A program made the translations under genes and the position numbers. Shown here piece after piece: positions 20,491 to 32,457 of a stretch of 64,000 bases of DNA. The notes under the pieces were generated by a model. That model did no database searches. It was not told where the DNA came from and worked only from the letters and a program-made list of their open reading frames with translations. The first letter of the stretch is position 1. The number at the start of each line of letters is the position of its first letter. Origin of the DNA: Rheum nobile (Eukaryota; Streptophyta; Magnoliopsida; Caryophyllales; Polygonaceae); the NCBI GenBank assembly GCA_027886185.1, contig WOAB01000728.1:2976001-3040000 (forward strand), given 5' to 3'.

Positions 20491-23400
20491 TGTAACACCC
20501 CGGGCCAGAGGTGCTACAGTGCCATAGTCCCGAAGGACTATAAGGCGGGTGAAATAAAAATTTGCAAAACATATCCCATACATAATATATACCAAAAGCA
20601 GCACAGCGGAAAAACCTGTAAAACCTGTCCAAAGTTGAAACCATAATCAACTTAACATACAGAAAGTACTACAATTTACAAACCAGAAACCAACAACCAA
20701 AGACCAAAAGCCAATACAACAAGTTCGACCACTTCAAGGTCCAAAACCAAAACGATACATACAATCAAGTCAAAGTCTCAAACCAAAAGTAGAGTTCTCG
20801 ACTCCAAAACCGACTATGATCAGGAACCTCCTTGCTGGCGCTGAACCTGAAAAGCCTGATTGACTGAGGGACCCGATACCCCAGCCAACCACGGCACGTA
20901 AACCGTAGTTGGTCAGTCTCGTGAAAGACTATGGCAAGACTCCTCAAGCCAAAACAGTTTAAAAACACATAGCATTGTCACGACAATCCAATCATGTCAA
21001 ACAACAACCTACCACACAATATATATATATAACTATACTTAACCAATATCACTCCGACCAACCAACCACATCTCAAACCTATACGCACATTATCACATAA
21101 CAATTCATTTCTCATCTTTATTCAGTTCTTCACTATGCTAATATGTTCAATTCAACTTTCAATCAACTCAGGTTCACAACCTTGATTAGTTACAATCAAT
21201 CACTATAGCACACGTAAATTCACAACCACAACCAATGGCTACCAATGACCCACAACCACAACTAATAACAATCAACGCAACCAACCTTCATAATCCACTA
21301 GTTACCATAAACAACCATACCAACAGAAATCCACCTCATAAAGAACTAATATTGAACGATAAGTCACTAGCCAATAATCAATATCCAATATAAAACCAAT
21401 AACCAAAACACACAATCAATATTCGCCAACACAACCACTTAATCAAGCGCACAGTCAATATCATCACAAAATCACTTACTCAGGTACACAACCAACATTC
21501 AACACAAAATCACTTAATCAGGTCGCAACCAACATTCAACACATAATAGATATAACAACAATCAACCAATTGTAATCAAACAATAATATAGCTCAACACT
21601 GAAACACAAACGACTCCAACACATCTCCAATTCAACCTCCAATCCATTCCAACCCTTGGCCCTTAACGACGTAGGCGTATACCTTGTATACCCTGCGCGG
21701 TTTGGTGAGTCTATCATCACCTGGCCCTTCGACCTCCAATTCAATTTCAACCCTTGGTCCTTAACGACGTAGGCGTAAACCCTACGCGGTTTGGTGGAAT
21801 CCATTCCTACCTTCGGCCCTTAACGACGTAGGCGTATAACTTGTATACCCTACGCGGTTTGGTGAAATCCCTTTCAAATCCTTGGCCCTTAACGACGTAG
21901 GCGTATACCTTGTATACCCTGCGCGGTTGGGTGAAATCCATTCCAACCCTTGGCCCATCGACCTCCAATTAACAACAATCCAACCACCACACCGACAACC
22001 AATCAATTATTACACACGACCTCTATTAACACATTTTCACACATATATATATATATTCAACCAAGAACTTTAAAATCAATAATCTAATCAATCCACGACA
22101 ATCAATCCACGACAATCAATCCACAACAATCAATCCATAACAATCAATCCACCACAATCAAACAACAACAATCAATCCACATCAGTCAATCCCAGCATAC
22201 ACACATTCACACACAAACATTCACACACAAACGCACAATCCCAGCATACAACTGCCGGCACGCACACAATTTAACACACAACCGCCAACACACACAAGTG
22301 TCGACATACACAACCCAACACACACACACAAGTGTCAACAAACACTATCAACAACAATCAATCACATTTAGTCACAATTGACTACCACGTCAACATTTAA
22401 TTGCACACGATACGAGGCAACAACAACCAACCATTCAACTAGGTTCCGCACAAAACCAATAACCCAGCACATAAATAATAACAAAACACATAACCGATAT
22501 CCGTCAACAAAACAACAACCAAACAAACAATAAATATCCAATCACAGAACCACTGATTACTCACACAATCAATCGATCCACAACAATCAACGGCAACCAG
22601 CAGTTATAACCAATATCCGACAAGAGACAATTACTCAAACACACGCACACACATATTCAACCAAGCAAATTCACAGCTAATAGTCCAAATTAATTTACTC
22701 AGGCAAGGCTAAATCAATTACTAAATCAATATAGGGACAAAAGTAATTTTATAAAATATACGAAGGGTTAGCAAGATTTATCTTGCCTCAAACTCGACAA
22801 CCACGACCTCAGAGATCTCCAGTCAACTCGAACGAACCTGCGAAATCAATCCGAGCAAATCCCTGGGGTTAATTAACTCATACAAATCCACAACTAATAA
22901 ACCCCCAATTCAAACCCTAAATCATTCCTTAAACTTCCAATCTCAGCAACCCACACACAAAATTAACCCAATTCCAAATACTCCAAAAATCAAGTTTGCT
23001 GCTCAATCCTACAAATTCAGCAAACAAATCAATGAATTCAGTCCAAATCCCACACAGCTCGGTCACATATATACATGTTCAGCCACGTTCTGAACTTCAC
23101 AAAAAATTGATTGAAGCACCTTACCTTGTCGTCAACCAAGCCACTGCTACCGGATTGGTTCCCTCATCGCCGGAACACAGCAGAGCTTCAGCATCAGCAA
23201 AGCAGCAGCACGCAGCAGCCACGAACAGCAGCAATTTCGCACAGCAGCTCCGACTTAGAAAATTTCGTTCTCCCTGCTCAGGACCCCAAATGCAATGATT
23301 CCAACTCGAAGAGTTAGATATACGAGTCTATTTTACCTCCTCAAAATTTCAGACCCAAATAATGAGTGGGCAAACAGTTATTACCATTCTCCTGAGACGT

Positions 23401-23709
23401 CGCAGATGGGGCAACAGCACAGCAGTGGACAGCAGCCAGCAACGGACAACCAGGGAGGAGGAGGAGCGGAGTGGTGTCCGAGTCGGGCTCGCCGGAGGAG
23501 AAACGACTTCGGCTGGCATAGGAGAAGGAGCGAACTCACCGGAGAAGGAGAAGGGAGCTCGGCTGAATACAAGGGGAGGGATCGTGAGAGAGAGAGAACC
23601 GAGAGAGTTAGGGATTTTAATCCCAAAAATTTCCATTTCTCCCCTTTTAAGCAAAACCCATAATTAATTTACCAAAATGCCATTACCTTATCTTATTTGG
23701 GGTATTTCA
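20491..23709 (-). repeat. 3' LTR (3219 bp) of the nested element
   Basis: On the minus strand it starts TGAAATACCCCAAATAAG and ends GGGGTGTTACA. It contains a minisatellite of 'ttaacgacgtaggcgta' units (about 21655-21960), a tandem 'caatcaatccacgac' tract (about 22085-22170) and CA-rich tracts. Apparent frames near 23300-23660 are shared by both LTRs and are not supported as genes. Confidence 0.9.
21655..21960. repeat. Minisatellite of 'ttaacgacgtaggcgta' units in the left LTR
   Basis: Four units 60-98 bp apart carry 'cccttaacgacgtaggcgta', 'ccttgtataccct' and 'gcgcggtttggtg'. The same array occurs at about 26233-26535 in the partner LTR with a few substitutions. Confidence 0.85.
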
Positions 23710-23735
23710 TTCTCCCCCCCCCCCCCCCCCTTATA
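23710..23735 (-). other. Polypurine tract with a long G run
   Basis: The minus strand reads TTATAA, about 18 consecutive G, then AGAA immediately before the LTR TGAAATACC. The long homopolymer is unusual for a PPT and may be slippage after insertion. Confidence 0.75.
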
Positions 23736-23759
23736 ATAGTTTCGTTCTCGAAACTAGAG

Positions 23760-24480
23760 TCAAACAAGCTCGGATAACTGCGTCGCATAACCGACTCTAA
23801 TATATACAGGACTTGTCGAAGAATGATCTTCCTTGAGAATCAACTCTCTAATCTCTTTATCTGCCAACACACATAACCGATCTGAAATCACTATATTCCA
23901 TCTTCCTAAACAAAAATCCGTACACTCTTCCCTGAGCAATCTCACTGCATCTCGTACTCAACATTCCATTACATTCAGCTGTATCTGTTCCTTCTCAAAC
24001 CAAATTTCACTTTTCACCCTTCGCCAACTCCTGTTGCAATCCCGACCAAACTGTCAGACAAGCAACCACCTGCTCGAGAGTCGACTTCCTACACAAAGCA
24101 TCAGTAACCACGGTAGCCCTTTTCTGATTGATATACAATATCTTTTCATAATCCTTAATCAACTCTAGCAATCATCTTTGCCTCATGATCAATTCTCTCT
24201 TATACAATTTGAGCTGACGAAAAGCATACGCAATTACCTTCCCATTCTGCATCAAAACGCAACCCAAACTTCACTTAGACACATCACCGTAGATAACAAA
24301 CCCTTTTTGTTTCCTGCAGTAAAACCGACACTGACGCACTAATCAAACACTTCCTGAGTCCTTTGAAAACTCTCTCCTGACATTTCCCATCCCAATCAAA
24401 ATTCTTAGTCATACACAACCTGCCACAATCTGCCTGTAGCAACCTGCGCATTCTACTTCTCAACTCAGTCGAACCCACAG
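23760..24480 (-). pseudogene. Degraded gypsy RT/RNase H remnant
   Basis: Reading 24478-24284 on the minus strand gives FDWDGKCQE, then LRKCLISASVSVL, the RT-RNase H connection found as FVWDDKCEASFQKL / CLTSASVLAL in the neighbouring Tekay-like elements. Farther along, broken frames recall HHCC-region sequence (for example EIRELILKEDHSS at about 23850). Many stops and frameshifts; gag, protease, most RT and the integrase core are missing. This is the only coding trace in the internal region. Confidence 0.65.
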
Positions 24481-25049
24481 TTGCGAAATTCCACTTTTCG
24501 ATGTAGACTGAGTCATCTGTTTCTTATCGTCTCAAGCATCAATAGTCTGATCAGAATCAACTGTAGCAGTCTCCATAATCAATCATTCATCAATACTCAA
24601 GGATTGTACAGCTATGCCTTACCATCAAAGTTCATCTCAGAACACAACCATATCTGAATGCGCTTAATCTGTCCTGCTCAACCCTAACAATAACAGTAGC
24701 ACAACAATTCATACAGAATCATCACCACTAAACTACCTACATCAACCTCTTGACGATAAGCTCAACGGCCTCATCCTTTACCATACTCATACTCTTTAAA
24801 CCTCTAGCACGTCCCATTTACCAGGGAACACACCATAAAATTTTCCAACAACACTAAACATCACATATGAAATTAATCATCAATACTCAACATATAAACA
24901 TTAGCATAAAACATCACAAACAACACTTACTTACCAACACAACTCACTACGGTTGACAGCAAGGATTCCTGATCACCCGATCGTTCGTAACACAACGTAT
25001 AGAATTCTCAAGTTGAAAACTCGGAAAGAACACATTTTTTTTGAAAAGA

Positions 25050-25061
25050 GCTCTAATACCA
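25050..25061 (-). other. Primer-binding site (tRNA iMet type)
   Basis: TGGTATTAGAGC on the minus strand lies a few bases from the end of the right (5') LTR. It is one base off the canonical TGGTATCAGAGC. Confidence 0.85.
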
Positions 25062-25066
25062 AGTTC

Positions 25067-28000
25067 TGTAACACCCCGGGCCAGAGGTGCTACAGTGCCA
25101 TAGTCCCGAAGGACTATAAGGCGGGTGAAATAAAAATTTGCAAAACATATCCCATACATAATATATACCAAAAGCAGCACAGCGGAAAAACCTATAAAAC
25201 CTGTCCAAAGTTGAAACCATAATCAACTTAACATACAGAAAGTACTACAATTTACAAACCAGAAACCAACAACCAAAGACCAAAAGCCAATACAACAAGT
25301 TCGACCACTTCAAGGTCCAAAACCAAAACGATACATACAATCAAGTCAAAGTCTCAAACCAAAAGTAGAGTTCTCGACTCCAAAACCGACGATGATCAGG
25401 AACCTCCTTGTTGGCGCTGAACCTGAAAAGCCTGATTGACTGAGGGACCCGATACCCCAGCCAACCACGTCACGTAAACCGCAGTTGGTCAGTCTCGTGA
25501 AAGACTATGGCAAGACTCCTCAAGCCAAAACAGTTTAAAAACACATAGCATTGTCACGACAATCCAATCATGTCAAACAACAACCTACCACACAATATAT
25601 ATATATATAACTATACTTAACCAGTATCACTCCGACCAACCAACCACATCTCAAACCTATACGCACATTATCACATAACAATTCATTTCTCATCTTATTC
25701 AGTTCTTCACTATGCTAATATGTTCAATTCAACTTTCAATCAACTCAGGTTCACAACCTTGATTAGTTACAATCAATCATTATAGCACACGTAAATTCAC
25801 AACCACAACCAATGGCCAACAATGACCCACAGCCACAACTAATAACAATCAACGCAACCAACCTTCATAATCCACTAGTTACCATAAACAACCATACCAA
25901 CAGAAATCCACCTCATAAAGAACTAATATTGAACGATAAGTCACTAGCCAATAATCAATATCCAATATAAAACCAATAACCAAAACACACAATCAATATT
26001 CGCCAACACAACCACTTAATCAAGCGCACAGTCAATATCATCACAAAATCACTTACTCAGGTACACAACCAACATTCAACACAAAATCACGTAATCAGTT
26101 CGCAACCAACATTCAACACATAATAGATATCACAACAATCAACCAATTGTAATCAAACAATAATATAGCTCAACACTGAAACACAAACGACTCCAACACA
26201 TCTCCAATTCAACCTCCAATCCATTCCAACCCTTGGCCCTTAACGACGTAGGCGTATACCTTGTATACCCTGCGCGGTTTGGTGAGTCTATCATCACCTG
26301 GCCCTTCGACCTCCAATTCAATTTCAACCCTTGGCCCTTAACGACGTAGGCGTAAACCCTACGCGGTTTGGTGGAATCCATTCCTACCTTCGGCCCTTAA
26401 CGACGTAGGCGTATACCTTGTATACCCTATGCGGTTTGGTGAAATCCCTTTCAAATCCTTGGCCCTTAACGACGTAGGCGTATACCTTGTATACCCTGCG
26501 CGGTTGGGTGAAATCCATTCCAACCCTTGGCCCATCGACCTCCAATTAACAACAATCCAACCACCACACCGACAACCAATCAATTATTACACACGACCTC
26601 TATTAACACATTTTCACACACATATATATATATATATATTCAACCAAGAACTTTAAAATCAATAATCTAATCAATCCACGACAATCAATCCACGACAATC
26701 AATCCACAACAATCAATCCATAACAATCAATCCGCCACAATCAAACAACAACAATCAATCCACATCAGTCAATCCCAGCATTCACACACAAACATTCACA
26801 CACAAACGCACAATCCCAGCATACAACTGCCGGCACGCACACAATTTAACACACAACCGCCAACACACACAGGTGTCGACATACACAACCCAACACACAC
26901 ACACAAGTGTCAACAAACACTATCAACAACAATCAATCACATTTAGTCACAATTGACTACCACGTCAACATTTAATTGCACACGATACGAGGCAATAACA
27001 ACCAACCATTCAACTAGGTTCCGTACAAAACCAATAACCCAGCACATAAATAATAACAAAACACATAACCGATATCCGTCAACAAAACAACAACCAAACA
27101 AACAATAAATATCCAATCACAGAACCACTGATTACTCACACAATCAATCGATCCACAACAATCAACGGCAACCAGCAGTTACAACCAATATCCGACAAGA
27201 GACAATTACTCAAACACACGCACACACATATTCAACCAAGAAAATTCACAGCTGTCCAAATTAATTTACTCAGGCAAGGCTAAATCAATTACTGAATCAA
27301 TATAGGGACAAAAGTAATTTTATAAAATATACGAAGGGTTAGCAAGATTTATCTTGCCTCAAACTCGACAACCACGACCTCAGAGATCTCCAGTCAACTC
27401 GAACGAACCTGCGAAATCAATCCGAGCAAATCCCTGGCGTTAATTAACTCATACAAATCCACAACTAATAAACCCCCAATTCAAACCCTAAATCATTCCT
27501 TAAACTTCCAATCTCAGTAACCCACACACAAAATTAACCCAATTCCAAATACTCCAAAAATCAAGTTTGCTGCTCAATCCTACAAATTCAGCAAACAAAT
27601 CAATGAATTCAGTCCAAATCCCACACAGCTCGGTCACATATATACATGTTCAGCCACGTTCTGAACTTCACAAAAAATTGATTGAAGCACCTTACCTTGT
27701 CGTCAACCAAGCCACTGCTACCTGATTGGTTCCCTCGTCGCCGGAACACAGCAGAGCTTCAGCATCAGCAAAGCAGCAGCACGCAGCAGCCACGAACAGC
27801 AGCAATTTTGCCCAGCAGCTCCGATTTAGAAAATTTCGTTCTCCCTGCTCAGGACCCCAAATGCAATGATTCCAACTCGAGGAGTTAGATATACGAGTCT
27901 ATTTTACCTCCTCAAAATTTCAGACCCAAATAATGAGTGGGAAAACAGTTATTACCATTCTCCTGAGACGTCGCAGATGGGGCAACAGCACAGCAGTGGA

Positions 28001-28280
28001 CAGCAGCCAGCAGCGGACAACCGGGGAGGAGGAGGAGCGGAGTGGTGTCCGAGTCGGGCTCGCCGGAGGAGAAACGACTTCGGCTGGCACAGGAGAAGGA
28101 GCGAACTCACCGGAGAAGGAGAAGGGAGCTCGGCTGAACACAAGGGGAGGGATCGTGAGAGAGAGAGAACCGAGAGAGTTAGGGATTTTAATCCCAAAAA
28201 TTTCCATTTCTCTCCTTTTAAGCAAAACCCATAATTAATTTACCAAAATGCCATTATCTTATCTTATTTGGGGTATTTCA
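25067..28280 (-). repeat. 5' LTR (3214 bp) of the nested element
   Basis: Partner of 20491-23709, with only scattered substitutions and small indels visible (for example one fewer base in 'catcttattcagt' and a longer TA run near 26625). It ends TTTGGGGTATTTCA at 28280 on the plus strand, followed by the ATAAT duplicate. Confidence 0.92.
26233..26540. repeat. Minisatellite of 'ttaacgacgtaggcgta' units in the right LTR
   Basis: Counterpart of the 21655-21960 array, four units in the same order, with minor base differences. Confidence 0.85.
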
Positions 28281-29184
28281 ATAATCCTCCTAGCACCAGT
28301 TATAAAGAAACAACTAGATCTCGCAAGGTACATAGCGTTCCTACGAATACTCATTTTAACTAAACAGTTAAAACCACATAATAATCCACATCAATGCCAT
28401 CATGGCAACAATATATATATATAATAGCGTTGTTTCTAGCAGTATATACAACCTATTATAATATCTCTTTTAATCGTATCAAATACGTTTATCAAAACTG
28501 TTCCCAACGAAAACAATATTCATCCCATTTAATTAACAATTAAAATAATTGATAATTAATAGAAATATGGAATGATAAGCAAGAGCGAACTGCCACTTGC
28601 CTTAGATTAGACGAACGATTGACGGAGACGGGTTTCTGGGTCCAGAACGGGAATAGAACTCGGATTACAGATTCCTATGGACCGACCCATAACGAAAGCC
28701 TAGGTTAGATTCGACATTTAAAATGATACGAATCGAAGAAGGAACGAACCAAATCGAAGGAACGAAGGCCCCGATCGAGACCGACAAGCCCAAAGCCATG
28801 ATCGCGATTGCCCAGGCAATCCGCGGTCGCGGTGGGCACTGCCGCGGTCGCGGTCGTTGAGGACAAGGCCACCGCGGGTGTCATGACAGTGGCCGCGGAC
28901 GCGGCCGACCTTGTCACTGCCGCGAACATGAACTCCGACGACTCGAAAGGGAGAAATATCACCGGGGCGACGCGACGGGGCTCGATTCGGATGGGGCTCG
29001 ACTCCTGGGCACCTTGCACCTCCAATGCACCACCTTGAGAGCACCGCCACCTCCAACAAGAGCTCCGGCGAAAGCTTGAAGATTTCCCGGCGAGAGCTTC
29101 AACCTCCGGCGAACAAGAAAACGAGAGAGACTCTGAGAGGGAGAGAGTGATTTCGGCGTGCCTTTCAACCCTCAATCTAACCCC

Positions 29185-29192
29185 CTTTTATA
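29185..29192 (-). promoter_or_regulatory. TATA box in the 3' LTR
   Basis: TATAAAAG on the minus strand. About 100-220 bp upstream (29290-29405) are repeated GCGGTCGCGG motifs. The partner LTR has the same at 39280-39287. Confidence 0.65.
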
Positions 29193-29653
29193 GCCGAAGG
29201 AAGGAGCTCACCCATCCCAGATCAACGGCCAGCCAGAAGATCGACGGTGGCACGAACGGCGAGGAGTCAGACGACACGACATTGGCATGTTGGAGTTTTC
29301 CGCAGTCGCGGAACTTTATCCGCGGTCGCGGAAAATTCCTGTGCCCAGCCATTCTGAAACCCATATTTCCGCGGTCGCGGAAATGCTGCCGCGGTCGCGG
29401 AAATGCCTTTTTCGCGTCTGTTTTCCCGGGGAAAGATTTGGCATGGGTTTTAAACCCCGGGTTAAATATATTTGTACCCAAAGAAATATTCTAAACCCTG
29501 AAAAATACGTCGAATGTATTTTATATCACTCAGGGGATTTTATAGAGATCAATCTCGATACAGAAATCCAAACTTCTCCAAAAATGATACGATCACAGAA
29601 CGAGGGTTGAGTAAATTACCCAAATATCCTTACTAAAAATCAGGGGTATTACA

Positions 29654-29757
29654 TCACCTCCCCCTTAAAAGAAGTTTCGACCCCGAAACTTGGCCGAATA
29701 AACCAAAAAAATGAGGCGTTACAACACTATCCCCTTAAAAAGTTTCCGACCCCGAAA
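29654..29757 (-). other. PPT region with a second PPT-like copy
   Basis: The minus strand reads CTTTTAAGGGGGAGGTGA immediately before the LTR at 29653. About 50 bp upstream a similar 'tttaaggggatagtgttgtaac' follows 'tttcggggtcggaaac'. The same doubled layout occurs at 62155-62252 in the other element. Confidence 0.75.
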
Positions 29758-31214
29758 CTAGGCCGAAAACAGCTCGGGAAAACGGCTAAGCATATCCTCT
29801 TCAGTCTCCCAGGTTTCCCAAGTAACCTCTTCAGATCCAGCCTTGGACCAAAGGATCCGTACTAATGGTACTACCTTGTTCCGCAATTGCTTCTCGCGAC
29901 GCTCGAGAATACGCACAAGTATCTCCTCGTAGGTACCATTTGCCTGAATCTCGATGTCTTCATAACTCAGCATATGAGACTCATCTGGCACGTACTTTCT
30001 CAACAAGGATACGTGGAACACGTTATGCACCGGATGTGCCGATGATGGCAATGCCAAACGATACGCTAGAGACCCCACCTGTCAAGGATCTCAAACGGTC
30101 CCACGTAGCGAGGGTTAAGCTTCCCACTGAACACGCCCTTGGATGGCGACACCCTGACAAACACCTTGTCACCAACCTCAAATTCGACATTCCTGCGCTT
30201 CAGATCTGCGTAAGACTTCTGTCGACTTTGAGATGTCAACATCCTCTGTCTAATCAACGCAATGTCCGAAGCAGTCCTTTCGACTAATTCTGGTCCAAGC
30301 AGAACCTTGTCGGCATTCTCATCCCAACAAATTGGAGATCTGCACTTTGACTGTACAAAGCTTCGAATAGAGCCATCTTAATGGTAGCATGCCAGCTATT
30401 GTTGTACGTGAACTCAATCAGACTTAGGCTGTTCTCCCAGCTAGTCGGATGGTCAAGTACGCAAGCTCTCAGCATATCTTCCAAGGTCTGGATGGTCCTC
30501 TCAGACTGTCCATCCATCTGAGGATGAAACGCAGTACTGATCCTCAACTCGGTTCCCATGGCCTTGTGGAGTTCCTTCCAGAATCTCGACATGAATCGGC
30601 CATCACGATCCGATACAATGGTCTTTGGAGTACCATGCAAATGGACAATTTCGTGTAGGAACACTTCTGATAGCTTCTGGGTTCCCCATGTTGACTTGAT
30701 AGCTACGAAGTGAGCACTCTTCGTGAGCCTGTCAATGATTACCCATATCACATCCTTTTGATTCTGAGTCTTAGGCAACCCTGTGACGAAATCCATAGCG
30801 ATATCCTCCCATTTCCATTCTGGCACTGGAAGAGGTAGGAATTCACCACCTGGTCTACGGTGTTCTATCTTGACTTTCTGACAAATCAAGCATTTCACCA
30901 CAAACTCCGCTACATCCCACTTCATGTTGGGCCACCGGAATTTCTTTCTGAGGTCCTTGTACATCTTGCTAGAGCCTGGATGTACATAATAAGCTGACGA
31001 ATGAGCCTCCTTCATCACCAACTAGCGAAGACCATCAACGTCAGGCACACAAATCCGGTCCTGAAACCAGAGTGATCCATCCTCCTAAATCACGAATCCG
31101 GGAGCTTTCCCGTTCATCACTTCACTGCTTAGCTTTACCAAGACCACGTCGTCAACCCGCTTTTCCATGATTTGATCAAGTAGTGTAGCCTGAATCTCAA
31201 GCATACTCAGGTAT
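29758..31214 (-). pseudogene. Integrase and chromodomain part of pol, frameshifted
   Basis: On the minus strand the HHCC zinc-binding region (EAHSSAYYVHPGSSKMY ... CLICQKVK) is followed by the catalytic core (MDFVTGLPK, IIDRLTKSAHF, IVSDRDGRF, FHPQMDGQSERT) with D, D, E-type positions. The GPY-like region (NPRYVGPFEILD) and a C-terminal chromodomain (VRILERREKQLRNKVVP ... EEVTWETWETE) come next. It ends FPELFSA and stop at 29758. Two stops near 31020-31100, one frame change near 30290-30350 and another near 30070 break it. Integrase inserts the cDNA; chromodomains of chromoviruses guide this to marked chromatin. The solo LTR at 31215 separates it from RNase H. Confidence 0.92.
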
Positions 31215-32457
31215 TGATAGGTGCCATTTCATGCACCTTAACTAGAGATTATTAGCATGATTTAGATGGAGTTTCGGTATAGATTTAGGCTAAGTCTGTA
31301 ATCCAGAAGAAGGGTTGAGAAGTGAAGATATCATAGGATTTATAGCTTAATGAAGATCTGCTTAAGACTCATGGAGGAAGGCTACCATCACTTGGTAGTA
31401 CAGAAGAGCAGAAGATGAAGACTTGAAGAAGCTGTACTTTGCCGCCCCGCGCCAAAAGCCACCGCGACCCGGCGGTGGATCTCAGAGAGGACAACCCAGC
31501 GAAGCCGCCGCCCCGCGGTGGATGTAGACGCCTCACGGCCAGCGGAGATTTGTTTCCCATTTTGCATTTTCGGATCACCCATGTTTATTATTTTATTTCC
31601 TTTATTCTTATTGTTAGGTTTAGCTTATTTTCCTTTGCCTATTTAAGGTCTTTTCCAGGCCTTAGATAGGGGACTCTCTCATTTTCATTTCTATCTCTAG
31701 GGTTTGAACGAATGGAGAACTAAACACATTTGTTTCGCTAGACAATTGAAGCATTGCTATGGATTGGTTGTGAGATTTCTATTCCTTGTTCTTTATCTTA
31801 TTAAGTTGGTTTAATTCTCTTGAGCATATTGTCTATTGGTTTGTGTTGATTTATCTAGCATAGCTAACTAGGTTTATCGACATTTATCATAGTGCTAGGA
31901 TTTGCATATAGCGGAATACGAGTGCATATCTAGTAGCAAACACAATTGTTACATATAGTGGAATACGAGTGTGCAATTGTGAGAGAGAGTTATTTGCATG
32001 TTAAATAGTAAGGTTTTCTTCTATTTGCATATATCCTATATCCTTGTTTGAATGCTATTGCTTTATTGATAGTAAGGTTTTCTTCTATTGATATTGTGGT
32101 AAGTGCTGCCAACAACTGTCTGAATTGGTAGTTAATTATGATCAGGATGGGAACGACTATAAGATTGTGAAAAGAACTTGGAACAATAGTTATCAGTGAT
32201 CAACCTGTTTCATCTGCAGTGTGGATATTTGTCTAGTGGAATACTTCCACACATCATACTTATTCTTTCTCTAAAGCTTAAATCATTGTTACTCTGCGAT
32301 CACACAAAACCCCCCTTTGTTACTTGTCAGTCACACGTCTTTTGCATACAGATAACCGACTCCCTGTGGGATCGACCCTGACTTGCTTGCTATACTCTTT
32401 AGTAGGTGATTTAGGATTTCTTTGATAGGAAAATGACACCGGTTTCCGGCCTTGTCA
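31215..32457 (+). mobile_element. Solo LTR, 1.24 kb, inserted in pol
   Basis: It begins TGATAGGTGCCATTTCATG and ends CGGCCTTGTCA, with GGTAT duplicates at 31210-31214 and 32458-32462. Near its right end 'ccctgtgggatcgaccctg' resembles the LTR end of Athila/Tat-type gypsy elements (inference). It is distantly related to the solo LTR at 55532-56794. It contains no coding sequence. Confidence 0.88.

Larger units (their letters stand above)
20491..28280 (-). mobile_element. Nested LTR retrotransposon with 3.2-kb LTRs and a reduced internal region
   Basis: The two LTRs (20491-23709 and 25067-28280) are near-identical in the same orientation and flank only 1357 bp. ATAAT duplicates lie at 20486-20490 and 28281-28285. 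The interrupted sequence 'ggaaataat|cctcctagcacc' is intact in the sister LTR at about 38342. The PBS is at 25050-25061 and the G-rich PPT at 23710-23735 (minus strand). Only a degraded piece of gypsy RT/RNase H remains inside, so it cannot move by itself. The solo LTR at 7838-10844 belongs to the same family. Confidence 0.93.
19505..29653 (-). repeat. 3' LTR of the 19505-39715 element, split by a nested element
   Basis: On the minus strand it begins TGTAATACCCCTGATTTT at 29653 and ends GGGGGTGTTACA at 19505. Removing 20491-28280 and one ATAAT copy leaves about 2354 bp, against 2351 bp for its partner. Confidence 0.92.

Noticed and set aside
23295..23667. Frames shared by both nested LTRs (about 100-120 codons, several overlapping)
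   Set aside because: Three overlapping frames on both strands with no motif. Duplicate presence only reflects LTR identity.
28705..29610. Frames in the Tekay-like LTR (156 and 115 codons) and their copies at 38784-39556
   Set aside because: LTR sequence with GCGGTCGCGG repeats. Frames differ between the two LTRs by stops and indels, so there is no support for a gene.
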